Below, one piece after another: positions 44,192 through 55,336 of a stretch of 64,000 nucleotides of DNA. Source of the DNA: Trema orientale (Eukaryota; Streptophyta; Magnoliopsida; Rosales; Cannabaceae); NCBI GenBank assembly GCA_002914845.1, contig JXTC01000295.1:105295-169294 (forward strand). Reading direction: 5' to 3'. The position numbers and the translations under genes are program-made. Under the pieces are notes generated by a model. The model made no database searches and was not told where the DNA came from. It saw nothing but the letters and a program-made list of their open reading frames with translations. Each line of letters starts with the position of its first letter. The first letter of the stretch is position 1.

Positions 44192-46714
44192 TTATCTTCC
44201 GCGCGGATTTACTAGCTGAGAAAATACAGCACTTGTGGCAGCATCTTCTGCATCATCGTCCGTGACAGAGTTCCTATCAATCATACTCACGCTGTTGTCA
44301 AATGGCTCAATAGGGGTCAACTGGATGGGGATATGGTTTGTGCTGTTATCTTCGGGTTCCATGAGTGCAGATGAGGTCTCCTCAAGCTGAAGAGCATATT
44401 CAAGATTCCATAAGACATCTCCCATAGATGGCCTGTCAACACCATGCTCAGCGAGGCACTTCTCAGCTGTCTCACCGAACTTCTTAAGAGAAGCCATGTT
44501 TACCTTCCCCACCAAATTTGAGTCCATGATTTGATCTAGCATTCCCTTCTTTTGCCATGTCATTGCCCATTCTGCTATGTTGACTTGCTCCCTAGGAAGA
44601 ACGGGGTTTAGAGCAGGTCTTGTGCAGAGAACTTCCATTAGAACTACCCCAAATGAATAGACATCTGATTTCTCTGTAAGCTGCTGCCTTCTAAAGTACT
44701 CGGGATCAAGGTAACCAAAACTACCTTTAACAGCTGTACTTACATGGGTCTGATCAAGGGAAGGACCGGTTTTCGAGAGACCAAAATCAGCAACTTTGGC
44801 GACAAAATTCTCATCCAAGAGGATGTTTGTTGTCTTCACGTCTCGGTGAATTATGCTTTGAGCTGCCCCAGTGTGAAGATAATGGAGCCCCCTTGCAGCA
44901 CCAATACAAATTTCTAGACGTTGCTTCCATGACAGAGGTGGTAGATCTGTTCCGTACAAATGGCTCCTCAGAGGTCCATTAGCCATGTATTCATAGACAA
45001 GAATCATTTCCGACCTTTCATCACAGTACCCAATAAGAGACACAAGATGACGATGGCGAAGCTTGGATAGCATTTCAATCTCAGTTCTGAATTCAGCAAG
45101 ACCCTGTTCAGATCTGGGGTTTCCTCTTTTAACAGCTACTTTTGTCCCATCTTCAAGAGTTCCCTTGTAAACCCTACCAAAACCACCAACCCCAAGAAGT
45201 AGGCTCTCATCAAACTTGTTGGTTGCATCTAGGATTTCTTGGAACATAAAGAAACGGCCAAGATTGGACGAAGCCAACGAGATGCAACTTGCTGTTGCAC
45301 TCTTTTGCGAAGTTGTCGACATTTTTGTCATTGTCTGAGAGTTACCATACAAGGGCAGAGGAAGCCATGGATGCCCTTGATTAGTGGTAGTCTTTGACTT
45401 CCGGGAAGCCAAGCAGCAATAGCAAATACCAATTAATGCCACTGCAGCTACAGCTCCTGCAACAGAACCAACTATGATTCCGATCTTACTGGTATTTGAA
45501 GATGAACTAGGAAGGATTTTATCAACAGATGAAAGACCATCCAAGCTTCTAAATTCATTGCTGATCTTCATAATCTCCAATCCGTTCATAATGGCATTGG
45601 TAACATCTGCCATCGAATCTGGACCAACACTAACAGTCAAGCTATCTGAACCATCAGATGAGTTGGAAACATAGTCTTTGAAAATAGGCACAGCCAAGTC
45701 ATTAGTAATGGATGACATATCGAAACTTCCAAGCGCAGAATCATCATTTATGTAAAGATTGAAAACTAGAGTGTTCAGAGCCTTGCTCACAATATCACAG
45801 AAATGCACCCGAACAAAATACATAAAATTTGGATCGACCTGGAAGACCCAAGTTACGTTAAAGTTTCCATTGGCCACATTTGGATCTCCCATGGTTTCAG
45901 CAGTGGCATAAACCCAATTTGGTGCTGTTTCCGGTGTGAGACCAGTAGGAGGATATTTGATGCTGGAAGGACTGACTGATACTTTCACTGCAGAACTGTT
46001 GACATGAAGGTACTTCTCATCATCCTCCCAAGTTCTTCCAAGGGTGTCGTTCTGAGAAGTGATTAGAGGACCTCCCATGTTTAACCGGTAAACAGTCTCA
46101 AGTGCAAGCCTAGAGAGGCCACTGAAAGAGGAAGATGGATTGACAGCCAATGCTTGGTCAGGGAGAACCCAGTCCGGAATAGAGACAACCTCAATCGCGT
46201 TAACAAACGCAACCGAATTGTTTGATGGAATGAAGGTGAGAGTCAAGACATCCGAAGTCACATTGATGGCATACTCCTTGAACATGTAAGAACCATTATA
46301 GTTCTTGAAAGTGAAGTTGTTCAAGAGCACAAAGTCATCAGTGACCACACTCATTGTAGCAGAGGCCAAGTTTTGACCGGACTTTGGAAGAGGGAAGAAA
46401 TAAAGGCGGATCCAATGCCGGCCTTCTTGCTTAATTTCGAATTTGAAAGAACCAATGCCCGTGAAAACTCGAGCAGATTGGTAAATTGGAGAAGGGACAC
46501 CCGAATTCGAGCTAGCAACTAAAGAATTTCCATTTCTTTGAACAAGAGAAGAATGGTCTGAATCAGGAACAAAAGTTCTACCTTGAAAGGTGACATTTCC
46601 AGAAGAACCACAAGTAATCAAGTAGTTATCAACAGGAGTGAATGAGGCTATTGATCCCTGACCCATAAATAGAACAACAACCAGAATCAAAGGCAGCCAT
46701 TGAACGAGCTTCAT
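44192..46714 (-). CDS. THE1: THESEUS1-like receptor kinase (CrRLK1L family), intronless coding region
   Basis: 840 residues. Signal peptide about 1-23; malectin-like ectodomain about 27-385 with YLITCGSSGNVTF, YQSARVF, RHWIRLYFFPL, NAIEVVSIP and VRVHFCDIV, and many N-glycosylation sites; transmembrane span about 411-434 (IGIIVGSVAGAVAAVALIGI). The kinase domain is about 505-780: loop GVGGFGRV 508-515, ATP lysine 529 (VAVKR), HRDVKTTN 623-630, DFG 643-645, GSFGYLDPEYF. All catalytic residues are present. The tail ends SAVFSQLVNPRGR, as I remember for THE1. THE1 is a plasma-membrane sensor of cell-wall integrity and a RALF-peptide receptor. Longer in-frame starts up to 46831 were not chosen because they lie in a probable 5'UTR intron and would bury the signal peptide. 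Confidence 0.93.
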   Translation of the reverse strand: MKLVQWLPLILVVVLFMGQGSIASFTPVDNYLITCGSSGNVTFQGRTFVPDSDHSSLVQRNGNSLVASSNSGVPSPIYQSARVFTGIGSFKFEIKQEGRHWIRLYFFPLPKSGQNLASATMSVVTDDFVLLNNFTFKNYNGSYMFKEYAINVTSDVLTLTFIPSNNSVAFVNAIEVVSIPDWVLPDQALAVNPSSSFSGLSRLALETVYRLNMGGPLITSQNDTLGRTWEDDEKYLHVNSSAVKVSVSPSSIKYPPTGLTPETAPNWVYATAETMGDPNVANGNFNVTWVFQVDPNFMYFVRVHFCDIVSKALNTLVFNLYINDDSALGSFDMSSITNDLAVPIFKDYVSNSSDGSDSLTVSVGPDSMADVTNAIMNGLEIMKISNEFRSLDGLSSVDKILPSSSSNTSKIGIIVGSVAGAVAAVALIGICYCCLASRKSKTTTNQGHPWLPLPLYGNSQTMTKMSTTSQKSATASCISLASSNLGRFFMFQEILDATNKFDESLLLGVGGFGRVYKGTLEDGTKVAVKRGNPRSEQGLAEFRTEIEMLSKLRHRHLVSLIGYCDERSEMILVYEYMANGPLRSHLYGTDLPPLSWKQRLEICIGAARGLHYLHTGAAQSIIHRDVKTTNILLDENFVAKVADFGLSKTGPSLDQTHVSTAVKGSFGYLDPEYFRRQQLTEKSDVYSFGVVLMEVLCTRPALNPVLPREQVNIAEWAMTWQKKGMLDQIMDSNLVGKVNMASLKKFGETAEKCLAEHGVDRPSMGDVLWNLEYALQLEETSSALMEPEDNSTNHIPIQLTPIEPFDNSVSMIDRNSVTDDDAEDAATSAVFSQLVNPRGR

Positions 46715-46719
46715 TTTCA

Positions 46720-47123
46720 CTATAACTAACAACCCAGATCCTCGAAAAGCCCAATGAACCGAAAAAATGCCCAAGTTCCCAAACCCAGCAACCCAAATAC
46801 CTCCCAAAACTAAATTCAACCACTCTACCAAGATTACAAAGAACCAAAGTCACATTCCCTCAAATTTACAATAGAAAAACCCAGCTCAGTTCTGCAACAA
46901 CAAACACAAAGAATAACCCAACTTCAGCTACCCCAGATCTAAATCAATGCTCAAACTTGAAAACCCAATATTAGAAACATGACAAGTACAAAAAATTTTG
47001 ACACTGAAAAACAATACAAGAGCTTGAACTTTGGTCAATCAAGGACAAGACCAAACTCTCTACTTGGGTTTTCAGTAATCCAACATAAACAGACAAAAAC
47101 TTGAGTTTTCTCAGAATCCTTAC
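46720..47123 (-). other. Probable 5'UTR intron of THE1
   Basis: Minus-strand donor ATAAG/GTAAGG (intron start 47123) and acceptor TTAGTTATAG (intron end 46720), with a CTAAC-like branch region, leave five leader bases (TGAAA) before the start codon. No transcript evidence. Confidence 0.45.
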
Positions 47124-47938
47124 CTTATAGGTTGAATTGGGTCTGAAATGAATGAATGAAAAAGAGTAAAACCCAGTTGAGACAACATGAATTGAATATT
47201 GAATCCCATCAAGCTAAGGTTTTTCTCTTCTCTTTAGTGTGGCTCTGGCACAACCTTTCCAGGCTGTTGATTAGGCTGTCATTTACAGGGTAGAAAAGAT
47301 GGAGGACCCACTTAGTAGAAAAAGGTACGAAACTTCAAAACTCATATACTATATAGTATATAGTCTTATTATAGAGATAGATAGATATACACCACTTCCA
47401 CAATAAACGAAAAAAAACAGCTGTTTTCCTAAAGATATTGTAGTTTGATTAATACCCAGAATCTTAATATGGGATAGGAATAAAATAACTGAAAAACGCC
47501 ATGAAAGTTCTACTCTGAGCCTTGTGAAAATTGTTTTCTTGCTATTTTTTTCTTCTCAAGGAGATTCGTTTGTCCCTCTTTATTTCTTTCATTTTTTTTT
47601 AATTTTTTGTGATCCTTTGAAATGTAATATAATTATATTTAATGCCTTAAAAACGGTTTGTTTGCTGTGTACTGGGACCAACAACCATCAGTGGGAGTGG
47701 GACCCGCTTTTACGCGGCTTTGAGAGGCAGAAGAAGAGGATGCAGAGCTAGCGGCGCTGAATGATGCATGGAGTTGACGGCCCTAGTGACCGTTTGGTCT
47801 GGCTTGTTCTTCTTGTCTAACGTCTATTTAACGGCGTCACTAGCATAGTAAAGTTTTAGTTATGGAATTATGGAAGCAAATGTGAAAAAAAGGGGGAAAA
47901 AAAATTCATTCATAGCTGTAATTCATAATAAAACCTAA
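47124..47938. other. THE1 upstream region
   Basis: Leader and promoter DNA. A GC-richer island (about 47680-47830) stands out from AT-rich surroundings and could be the proximal promoter. No other gene. Confidence 0.4.
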
Positions 47939-48139
47939 GATAACACTACACATCTCAATTTTTGTATCAAATTTTTTGTACCAACACACGTGACATATAA
48001 ATTGTCACCAACTAATTAGTGTGTTAAAACTTACCACAAATAAATTAAATATTATCACCAATTAAATGGTGACAAATCATATGTCACATGTGTTGGTATT
48101 AAAAATTTAGTACAAAAATTGGTACTTCAAGCATTATCC
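47939..48139. mobile_element. Mutator-like (MULE) MITE with perfect 9-bp target duplication
   Basis: The 201-bp element is almost entirely foldback: CCAACACACGTGACATAT (left) pairs with ATATGTCACATGTGTTGG (right), and the ends are GATAACACT and, inverted, GGATAATGCT. AAAACCTAA flanks it identically on both sides (47930-47938 and 48140-48148). A 9-bp duplication is the hallmark of Mutator-type transposition. Confidence 0.8.
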
Positions 48140-48148
48140 AAAACCTAA

Positions 48149-51100
48149 ATAGTTTCACAAATTTAAAACTTTTAAGTACCTTAGGTAGAGAAGACAAATG
48201 GAGACTAATTAGAAAAGTATGATAACTTTAATTATCGATAATAATAATATCACACACTAATAAAATGTAATTTTTTTTTATTATTCAATTCTGGATCAGT
48301 ACTATTATAATTAATGTACATAGTTATAGAAATGAATAAGAGAAGAGAACACTTTAAAAGGAGGAGGTTGATGATTAGTAATTATACGAGTATTATTTTC
48401 TCTGTCTCTCAACTTTCGTTATCAATTCGAAACAAGAAAATGCATAGACATGTTTTTTACTTCTTTTCCCCTCCATGTGATACCAAAATTTATAAGAGAG
48501 AATACAAAATATTTCCTTTCTTTCTCTCTTTCTTTACTTCCATTGCATTTTTTCCTAACTTATTAAACGAAGTGAAATTGATTATGATAGAATTACCAAA
48601 GTAGCATCGTAAGGGAATACAGATAATATCACCCCATTAGCAAAATCTTAGAGAAAAGTTTGATGAAATAATTGAAAATATATTTTAAGGTTAGACATTC
48701 TTGCCAGCAAAAACCCTTAAACTAATTTTTGTTATTGTAATGGTAAAATGTTCCGGACATATCTCCTTGACCCACTACTATAGATCTCATGGGATGTTTG
48801 ATCATCTTTGTACTTTATGAGTCCAAATTTTTCTTCCCGTGTTTATTTTAAGAAAAAATATTGTTTTTTTTTTCTTTTGCTTGAAGAAAAAAATAAAAGT
48901 TATTGTATTTTTTTTTTTTTTTGAGGAAAAAAAGTTATTGTATTTGTTTTCAAGTTTCAAGCATTTTCCATACAATGAATGCATCACTTGTAGAATTTTT
49001 TTCTTCATCCAAGGTGTATCGCACAAATTTGCAATAAGTCAACAACCCCTTTCATTTCTTACCTTAACTTGCTAGGTTATAGTATAATAATTTTGGAATT
49101 GATTCTTTCGGTGATGTCCCTAAAGGAGGCCAAACGACAAACAAAACCATGTGATACCACATTTTAAAAATATCAAAGATTTTGATTTTTTATATATCCT
49201 AGGGCACCATAGTAATTAAGAATTGTTATGAGATGTTTGATAAATGTAAAATAATGTCCCTATGAAATTTTTGTGACATTCATAATTAAGGTGATAGTTA
49301 CTACTAATCACCATTCGTATCTTATTGTTATTGGGGAAAAAAAATTGATTCGCATGTAGTCCATATCTTTAATTAAAAAAAGGGGGGAAATGTGTCTATA
49401 TATCTAAACTCACCACTCGAAATATAAAATGTACGAGATAAATGAGCAACTAGGTGAAAATTCCTTATTTTTGAAAGTAACGATTTGTAAAAGAGCTCAA
49501 ATGAAAACGATAATAACAACGGTGGTGTCTTTTACCCCCAAGCATAAATTATGTAATTCTACAACCAAAATATAATAAATAAGTTATTTAATCATTAACT
49601 CAACTAGGTTCTAAAACTTAAATTGGGACAAAGAGGGCTCAAATGCTACGTCCTAACTAGGAGATGTTCGACTTTGACATATGGACCGTCTCCTTAGAGT
49701 TTGTCAATACTACGTTATTCTATAATCAATGACCCAATCATATTAAAACTCCATCTCATATTAAAGAATTTTTCATTTACACAAAAATATCGCCCCCTTT
49801 ATTTTCCATATTTTCCATATATTCCTCTTGAGCTAAGTATGTAACAATTTTTATTTTTTAAAATTTTAATATAAGAAATTCATAATGTTATTATTAAATT
49901 TTATAAGTAAATTTGGGACGACCGTAATTGCTCCGTTACGTGGGTGATGGTGAAAGTGTGGAGACTAAATGACAGCCGGTGACGGAATCAAAACCCAAAA
50001 CCCCAACGAAGACAAAAGTGGCCGTTATAATTGACGTTAACTGGTTCACCTTGGTTAGTTTCCTGCACTATGTTTGTAACGCCGCACCAAAGCACATGGC
50101 CACTGTCACCAACGTCCTTCTCAGTTCTCATGAGTCATGACTACAGTAATTAATTAAAATAAATTATTCAGCTACCAATAATTCTGTTATTAACAAAAAT
50201 AGAAACAAAAAAATTATCACCAAATGGTCAATTGAATTGAACTATGTATGTACATGACATTGTATTATTTTTAGTAGCAAATTATGATATATGATGATTA
50301 ATGACATTGTACGTATATATGGGTTATATTACGATTAGCATTTGATTTAATAATTATCTAATTATATCGATTTTCTAGACGTTATATAAATCTAAAGTGA
50401 ATTTGGTCATATGTACGAACACTTTTAAGCTTGAAATTAAAAAATAGTAACATTAGTCATTCACGATCAAGGAGAAATAATACGCTTTAGTCATGTGAAA
50501 CAGACATTCGTGAAAGTTTATGTATAAGCTAGCGAGTTGGATGCATGTTTTTCATTTTAATTATTAAATAATTTATTATCTGTAAGTCATTTGGGGTAGT
50601 TGTTATTAGAGATCGATCTAATCGTACAGAGATGTGATCATGTGATGCATATTTTTAGTTTATATGATTAAATCTTATATGGATCGGATCATTGAATTTT
50701 ATTAGGTTTTGGAATAAGACGGGTATATATATATATAAAATGAGATAAAGACGGATAAATAATTGAGCTAAAGTAATTAAACAAAAGATCATATTATGTA
50801 TAAGTTAAGATTAAAAAAAGATATATATGTATATATATATAGATGGAACTCTTAGATTTTTGGCTTAGATTATAAACTTTATTAATTAATTTGTATAAAA
50901 AAATGAAATTAAGTTTGTATTAATGATTTCGTATTCTTTTGATCTGTATATATTCTTACGTGGTTTTGCATTTTGATGCACGATTTCAATTGTTAGAACA
51001 AGAAATTCAACTCTCTTTTTTTTTTTGGTGAAAATGCTGTTAATAATTAATCTATGATCAGTTTGGTAGAGCTGTAGATTTTAAGGAAAACAATTTTAGC

Positions 51101-51758
51101 TGTACCGAAAGAAAAATCTGCTGTAGCGTAAAGTAGCTGAGTGTTTGGTAAACTGTAATTTTAAAGTGTTGTGACTTGAAATATTAAATTGTTTGATAAA
51201 ATGTACAGATGAATTATTGTGCAAATATAAAATGACTAAAATAAACATCATCATACAAGTATGGATATTTATAAAAAAGAGCTTATTAATATTTTTTACA
51301 ATTATGCACATTTGTACATACTAAATATATTAATACTTTTTTTAAAAAAAAATTGATATTAAAATAAACTCAATTAAATTTATTTTATTTTAATTTTAAT
51401 TTATTTTATTTCATCTGAATTTATAATTTCAACAAAGAATCAATTTGGTTACTTAAAAATAACTAATATGAAGAGTATTTTAGTCAATTATAATTTAAAT
51501 ATATTAATATTTTTTTTAAAAAATTGATATATATGAAAATAAACTCAATTAAATGTTTGGCATTTTTGCTTTTAAGTGAGAGTATTTTAACGATTATGAT
51601 TTATTTATTAAAAGATAGTGTATATTCATGCATAATCTAGGCCAATTTTGACTTTTAACTATAACTTTGTCAAAAATTATTAAAAAATCTGATGTTTAGG
51701 TTTTTATTAAATATCTTTTGACCTACGAATTATTCGAAAAATAGTTTTAACTTGTTTA
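48149..51758. other. Gene desert, no gene seen
   Basis: AT-rich. A higher-complexity island at about 49915-50110 contains CCGTTATAATTGACG and TAACTGGTTCACC words that resemble MYB-type and other promoter motifs, but no linked coding region. The 51060-51260 stretch with GTTTGGTAAACTGTA is repeat-like. Confidence 0.4.
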
Positions 51759-52110
51759 AAATCTAACTTTAAAGAGATTCTAATGACCTTTTTTTTTTTT
51801 TAAATTTTTTAAAAAAGTGGAGCTTAACTAATGACCACCACTTACTACAAATTTAAAGGAAAATAATACACACACACTATACTAAAGTTTGAACCCCTGA
51901 CCCCCTAAAATCACACACACATCCCTCAAGTCTTGGACCAAATATGTAAAATCTAACATTAAAGAGATCCTAATGACCTTTATTTTTTTTAAAATTTTTT
52001 TTAAAAAATAGGACTTAACTAATGACCACAACTTACTACAAATTTAAAAGAAAATAACACATACTCTACCAAAATTTATTTGATTTGATCCTCTGTCAAA
52101 TATGTAAACG
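51759..52110 (+). repeat. 190-bp tandem duplication
   Basis: Copies begin AAATCTAAC(T/A)TTAAAGAGAT at 51759 and 51949. Both contain CTAATGACCTTT, a poly-T/A block, CTTAACTAATGACCAC and CTTACTACAAATTTAAA. The second copy is somewhat shorter. No coding content. Confidence 0.8.
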
Positions 52111-52250
52111 CGGCTCCAATTAATGATTTTATACACTAAAAAGGACTCCCACTGAGAAAGTGCATAATATCGTTCAAATGTTTCAGCGGTTCGAAATACA
52201 CGTACAGGTACAGCCATGACCAAGACTTAAGTGTGTGTATATACATATAC

Positions 52251-52453
52251 GGGTTTGGTTTAAATGGTTACAACAATATTTACCCATGGATGGTTACAAT
52301 AGTTTAAGTCGTTAGATCTATATCCTACGGTGGTGATTAGTTTGGTGGTTGGCCAAAAATATTTAATGCTGACCAAAAAAATTTAATGCTATCACTACTT
52401 TTTAAAGTACCCATCCATGGTCACAAAAAAATTATAACCATTGAGAAGTCTTC
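52251..52453. repeat. Foldback MITE in a TA-rich site, member 1
   Basis: Left GGTTTAAATGGTTACAACAA...CCATGGATGG pairs with right CCATCCATGG...ATTATAACCATTGAG. It shares the CCATGGATGGGTA core with the neighbouring element at 52493-53168. Flanked by TATA-rich microsatellite DNA. Confidence 0.5.

Positions 52454-52458
<5 letters not shown>

Positions 52459-52492
<34 letters not shown>
52459..52492. repeat. (AT)n microsatellite
   Basis: Uninterrupted AT dinucleotides separating two related MITEs. Confidence 0.95.
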
Positions 52493-52494
<2 letters not shown>

Positions 52495-53166
52495 GTGAGT
52501 TTTTAATGGGTATTTTTGTTTTTGCTCCATGGATGGGTAAATTTGACTAATTTGGAAACAAACCTACAATAATAAGTCATCTTATTCAATATATTAATTT
52601 CTAATTTTTTTTATTTATTTCTTTTTTGAAAATTTAATTTAAAGTTTAATTTTTTAATTACCTTTAATTTAAAACTATATGTATTATTGTATCTTCAATA
52701 TTTAATAAATTTTTTTTTATCGGTAAAATCTAAAGTAGGATAATTTTCATATTATGAATAAGTTATTTTTTTAAATAATAAAAAATGAATAAAACAACTA
52801 CATTGAAAGAAAATTTGTTTTAAAAAAAATTATGCGTCAAATAGCTTAAAATTTGTACATCTTTTGTTGTTGTTGTTTTTTTTTTTTCCCTACGAATAAG
52901 ATAGTTAAGAGTAATTTAGGGTTATTAAGTATTTTTCACTAATTTTATTTCTTATAAAATAAAGTAAAATAAAATAAATTAACCAATTCATCAGGTTACC
53001 CATCTTTTTTATTTTAAATAACTTTCTATATTTATATATTTATTAATTATAATAATATTTTTAATAAATCTACTAATATTATTATAGCCATTAGATTACA
53101 ATCCAATGGCCCAAATTAGAGTACCCATCCATGGAGTAAAAACAAAAATCTCCATTGAAACATCAC

Positions 53167-53168
<2 letters not shown>
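52493..53168. mobile_element. MITE with ~50-bp terminal inverted repeats, between AT arrays
   Basis: Left end GGGTGAGTTTTTAATGGG and right end (inverted) GGGTGATGTTTCAATGGA continue through ATTTTTGTTTTT(G/A)CTCCATGGATGGGTA on both arms. AT arrays abut both ends exactly, so the target was TA-rich and a target duplication cannot be delimited. No protein encoded. Confidence 0.7.

Positions 53169-53219
<51 letters not shown>
53169..53219. repeat. (AT)n microsatellite
   Basis: About 25 AT units abutting the right terminal inverted repeat of the MITE. Confidence 0.95.
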
Positions 53220-53225
<6 letters not shown>

Positions 53226-53582
53226 CCATGACCAAGACTTTCACATAACATCAGTGTAAATTCACGAACACGTACTTATGTTGCCTTTAATACTAGTGTC
53301 ATTTAGTACTGCTATATCACAATATCCAATGAGAAGCAAACACGTTAATTCGATTTGTTGAGTTTAATGAATTTCACCGTTTCTTATTAAAAAAAAAAAA
53401 AAATGAGAAGCAAACACGTACATAAAAAATTTACACGTGGGGCCATACGTTAATACTGTCATATATCCTACATATCCCATTAGTCTCTCCTTATAACATA
53501 AAAATTCCGTATTCTATGAGCACAGCCATCAATGATTTGCATTGTTTACTTTTATATATACCAGTATCACTGAATGACCTAA

Positions 53583-54008
53583 TGGCATGTTTACTTTGCC
53601 GTAATCGTAATCGGAATAAATGAAAAGAAAAATGAATGAGAAAAAAATATAAGAGAATCGGAATTATCATTTATATTACGTTGTTTATTTTAAATTTATA
53701 GGAAAGAGAATCAAAACCATTAAAATACTATTTATATGTTTACTTAATACAAAAAACGTAATGGAAATACTATAATTGACTGAATTATAGATATTTTAGG
53801 GATAAAATTATATTCTAATAATAAATATATAGATAAAAGTCTTTACAGGTAATGGTATTCCTTAGAATGTTAGGGGAAAGTATTCCCATTCTTTTCCCCA
53901 ATTTTATGTGGATCCCACACAGTTTTCTCATTCCCATATTTTGATAAACAACTAAATGGGAATCATTACCACATATATGATTCACATTACTATTTAGTAA
54001 ACATGCCA
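53583..54008. mobile_element. PIF/Harbinger-type (Tourist-like) MITE with TAA target duplication
   Basis: Perfect 11-bp terminal inverted repeats TGGCATGTTTA and TAAACATGCCA, flanked by TAA at 53580-53582 and 54009-54011. A 3-bp TWA target is characteristic of PIF/Harbinger. The 426-bp interior has no coding capacity. Confidence 0.75.
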
Positions 54009-54011
54009 TAA

Positions 54012-55254
54012 ATGAGATCATTGAAATGGTAAAACTTTTAACTCTTAGTCGAAAAGTTTTAAATTCGAGTGATTGTTGGATTCTACATCGTTTCAATATT
54101 TTAAAAAAATGTATACAAAAATAATATGACATGATTTTTACTACATTATTATTTTAAGTATAAAAAATAAAGATTTACATTTAAAAAACATGTGATATAC
54201 CACCGAATAAGGTGGTATTTTAGTAAGGTATGGTCAGTGAAAAGTAGAAATCGTGGATTCTGAGTCCTAAGTAGCTCATTCGGAAAATCTTTTACGCAAA
54301 CATTAAGTCTCTCTTGAAAAATATAGTGACTAACCTTTTATTTACAATGTCGATCTCTTTGTATCTTTCTTTTTTGTTTGTTTTTCAAAAAATAAAGTGC
54401 TCTAAATACAGAAACGGGTTCAGCCTTTGAAGCGTTCGCAGTCCGTATGTACGCACCGCCAATCACGTTGAGCCTCCGCGCGAATACAGCCGAGCGGCGC
54501 GCATACACATTGCAACTTTCACTCTAACGTTCGTGTTAGGTTCTTCTTGAACTTCCCAAGTCAACTTCTCAAGTCAACCCAAGTTGTTAGCTGGTGGTGG
54601 CCAATAGGTGAGACACTTTAATTAGGTAATTTTCCTTTTTCTTTAATTTCCATGTACTTTTCTCACAACCTTACAAAATTTAAAAGGCCAACTTGACCTT
54701 AACCACTTAACACCGCTTATTCCACACACGCTATCACAAAATCAATTAATGACTTTTTAGAATGTGGAGAGAAATTAGATGAACATTAGCAATAGTAAAC
54801 CACCCAAGACAAGAAATTTGTTTTTCCCCTAATTAAAGTAAAACATTAGTTATTTTTCTTTTAGAAAATTCATTCTATTCAACATTTAGTCATACAAGAT
54901 TTGGGTGAAATATTTCACCCTGTACATATAGTTTATTATCTATTTTAAGGGCATATTTTTTCAACTTATGACAAATAACACTTGGAAAATGAGATTAAAA
55001 AAAAACTATATGCATCATAAATGATAAACTCCTAATCAATCCATGACAAACAACATCTTAATCTAAAAGGATAAAAAATAATAATTCAAATACTAAAATC
55101 ATTCAAGCAAAATTTCACAATAAAATGAGAGACTTTATTCAAATACATAAATAAAATTTTCTCAACCCATTTAAAAAAAAAAAAACATGCACACAAATCG
55201 AACTCTTTCTTCCTTCTTTTTTTTTTTTGTTTTGTTTTTGTTTTTGTTTTGCCT
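54012..55254. other. Intergenic with a GC-rich island
   Basis: Mostly AT-rich. About 54418-54520 is a sharp GC-rich island (CCGCGCGAATACAGCCGAGCGGCGCGC) with no ORF of note. Its origin is unclear. Confidence 0.4.
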
Positions 55255-55336
55255 CTACCCTCTTGGTTTTTCGGATGTTTTGAAAAAGAACTTGTCTACC
55301 CTCTTGGTTTTTCGGATGTTTTGAAAAAGAACTTGT
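55255..55336 (+). repeat. Perfect 41-bp tandem duplication
   Basis: 55255-55295 and 55296-55336 are identical as read, starting CTACCCTCTTGG. Perfect identity suggests a very recent event. Confidence 0.9.

Noticed and set aside
46715-46831. Longer N-terminus for the THE1-like kinase
   Set aside because: It would put 39 residues ahead of the signal peptide and lies in a likely 5'UTR intron.
53815-54132. Minus-strand frame of 105 codons
   Set aside because: It overlaps the PIF/Harbinger-type MITE and its flank and has no domain.
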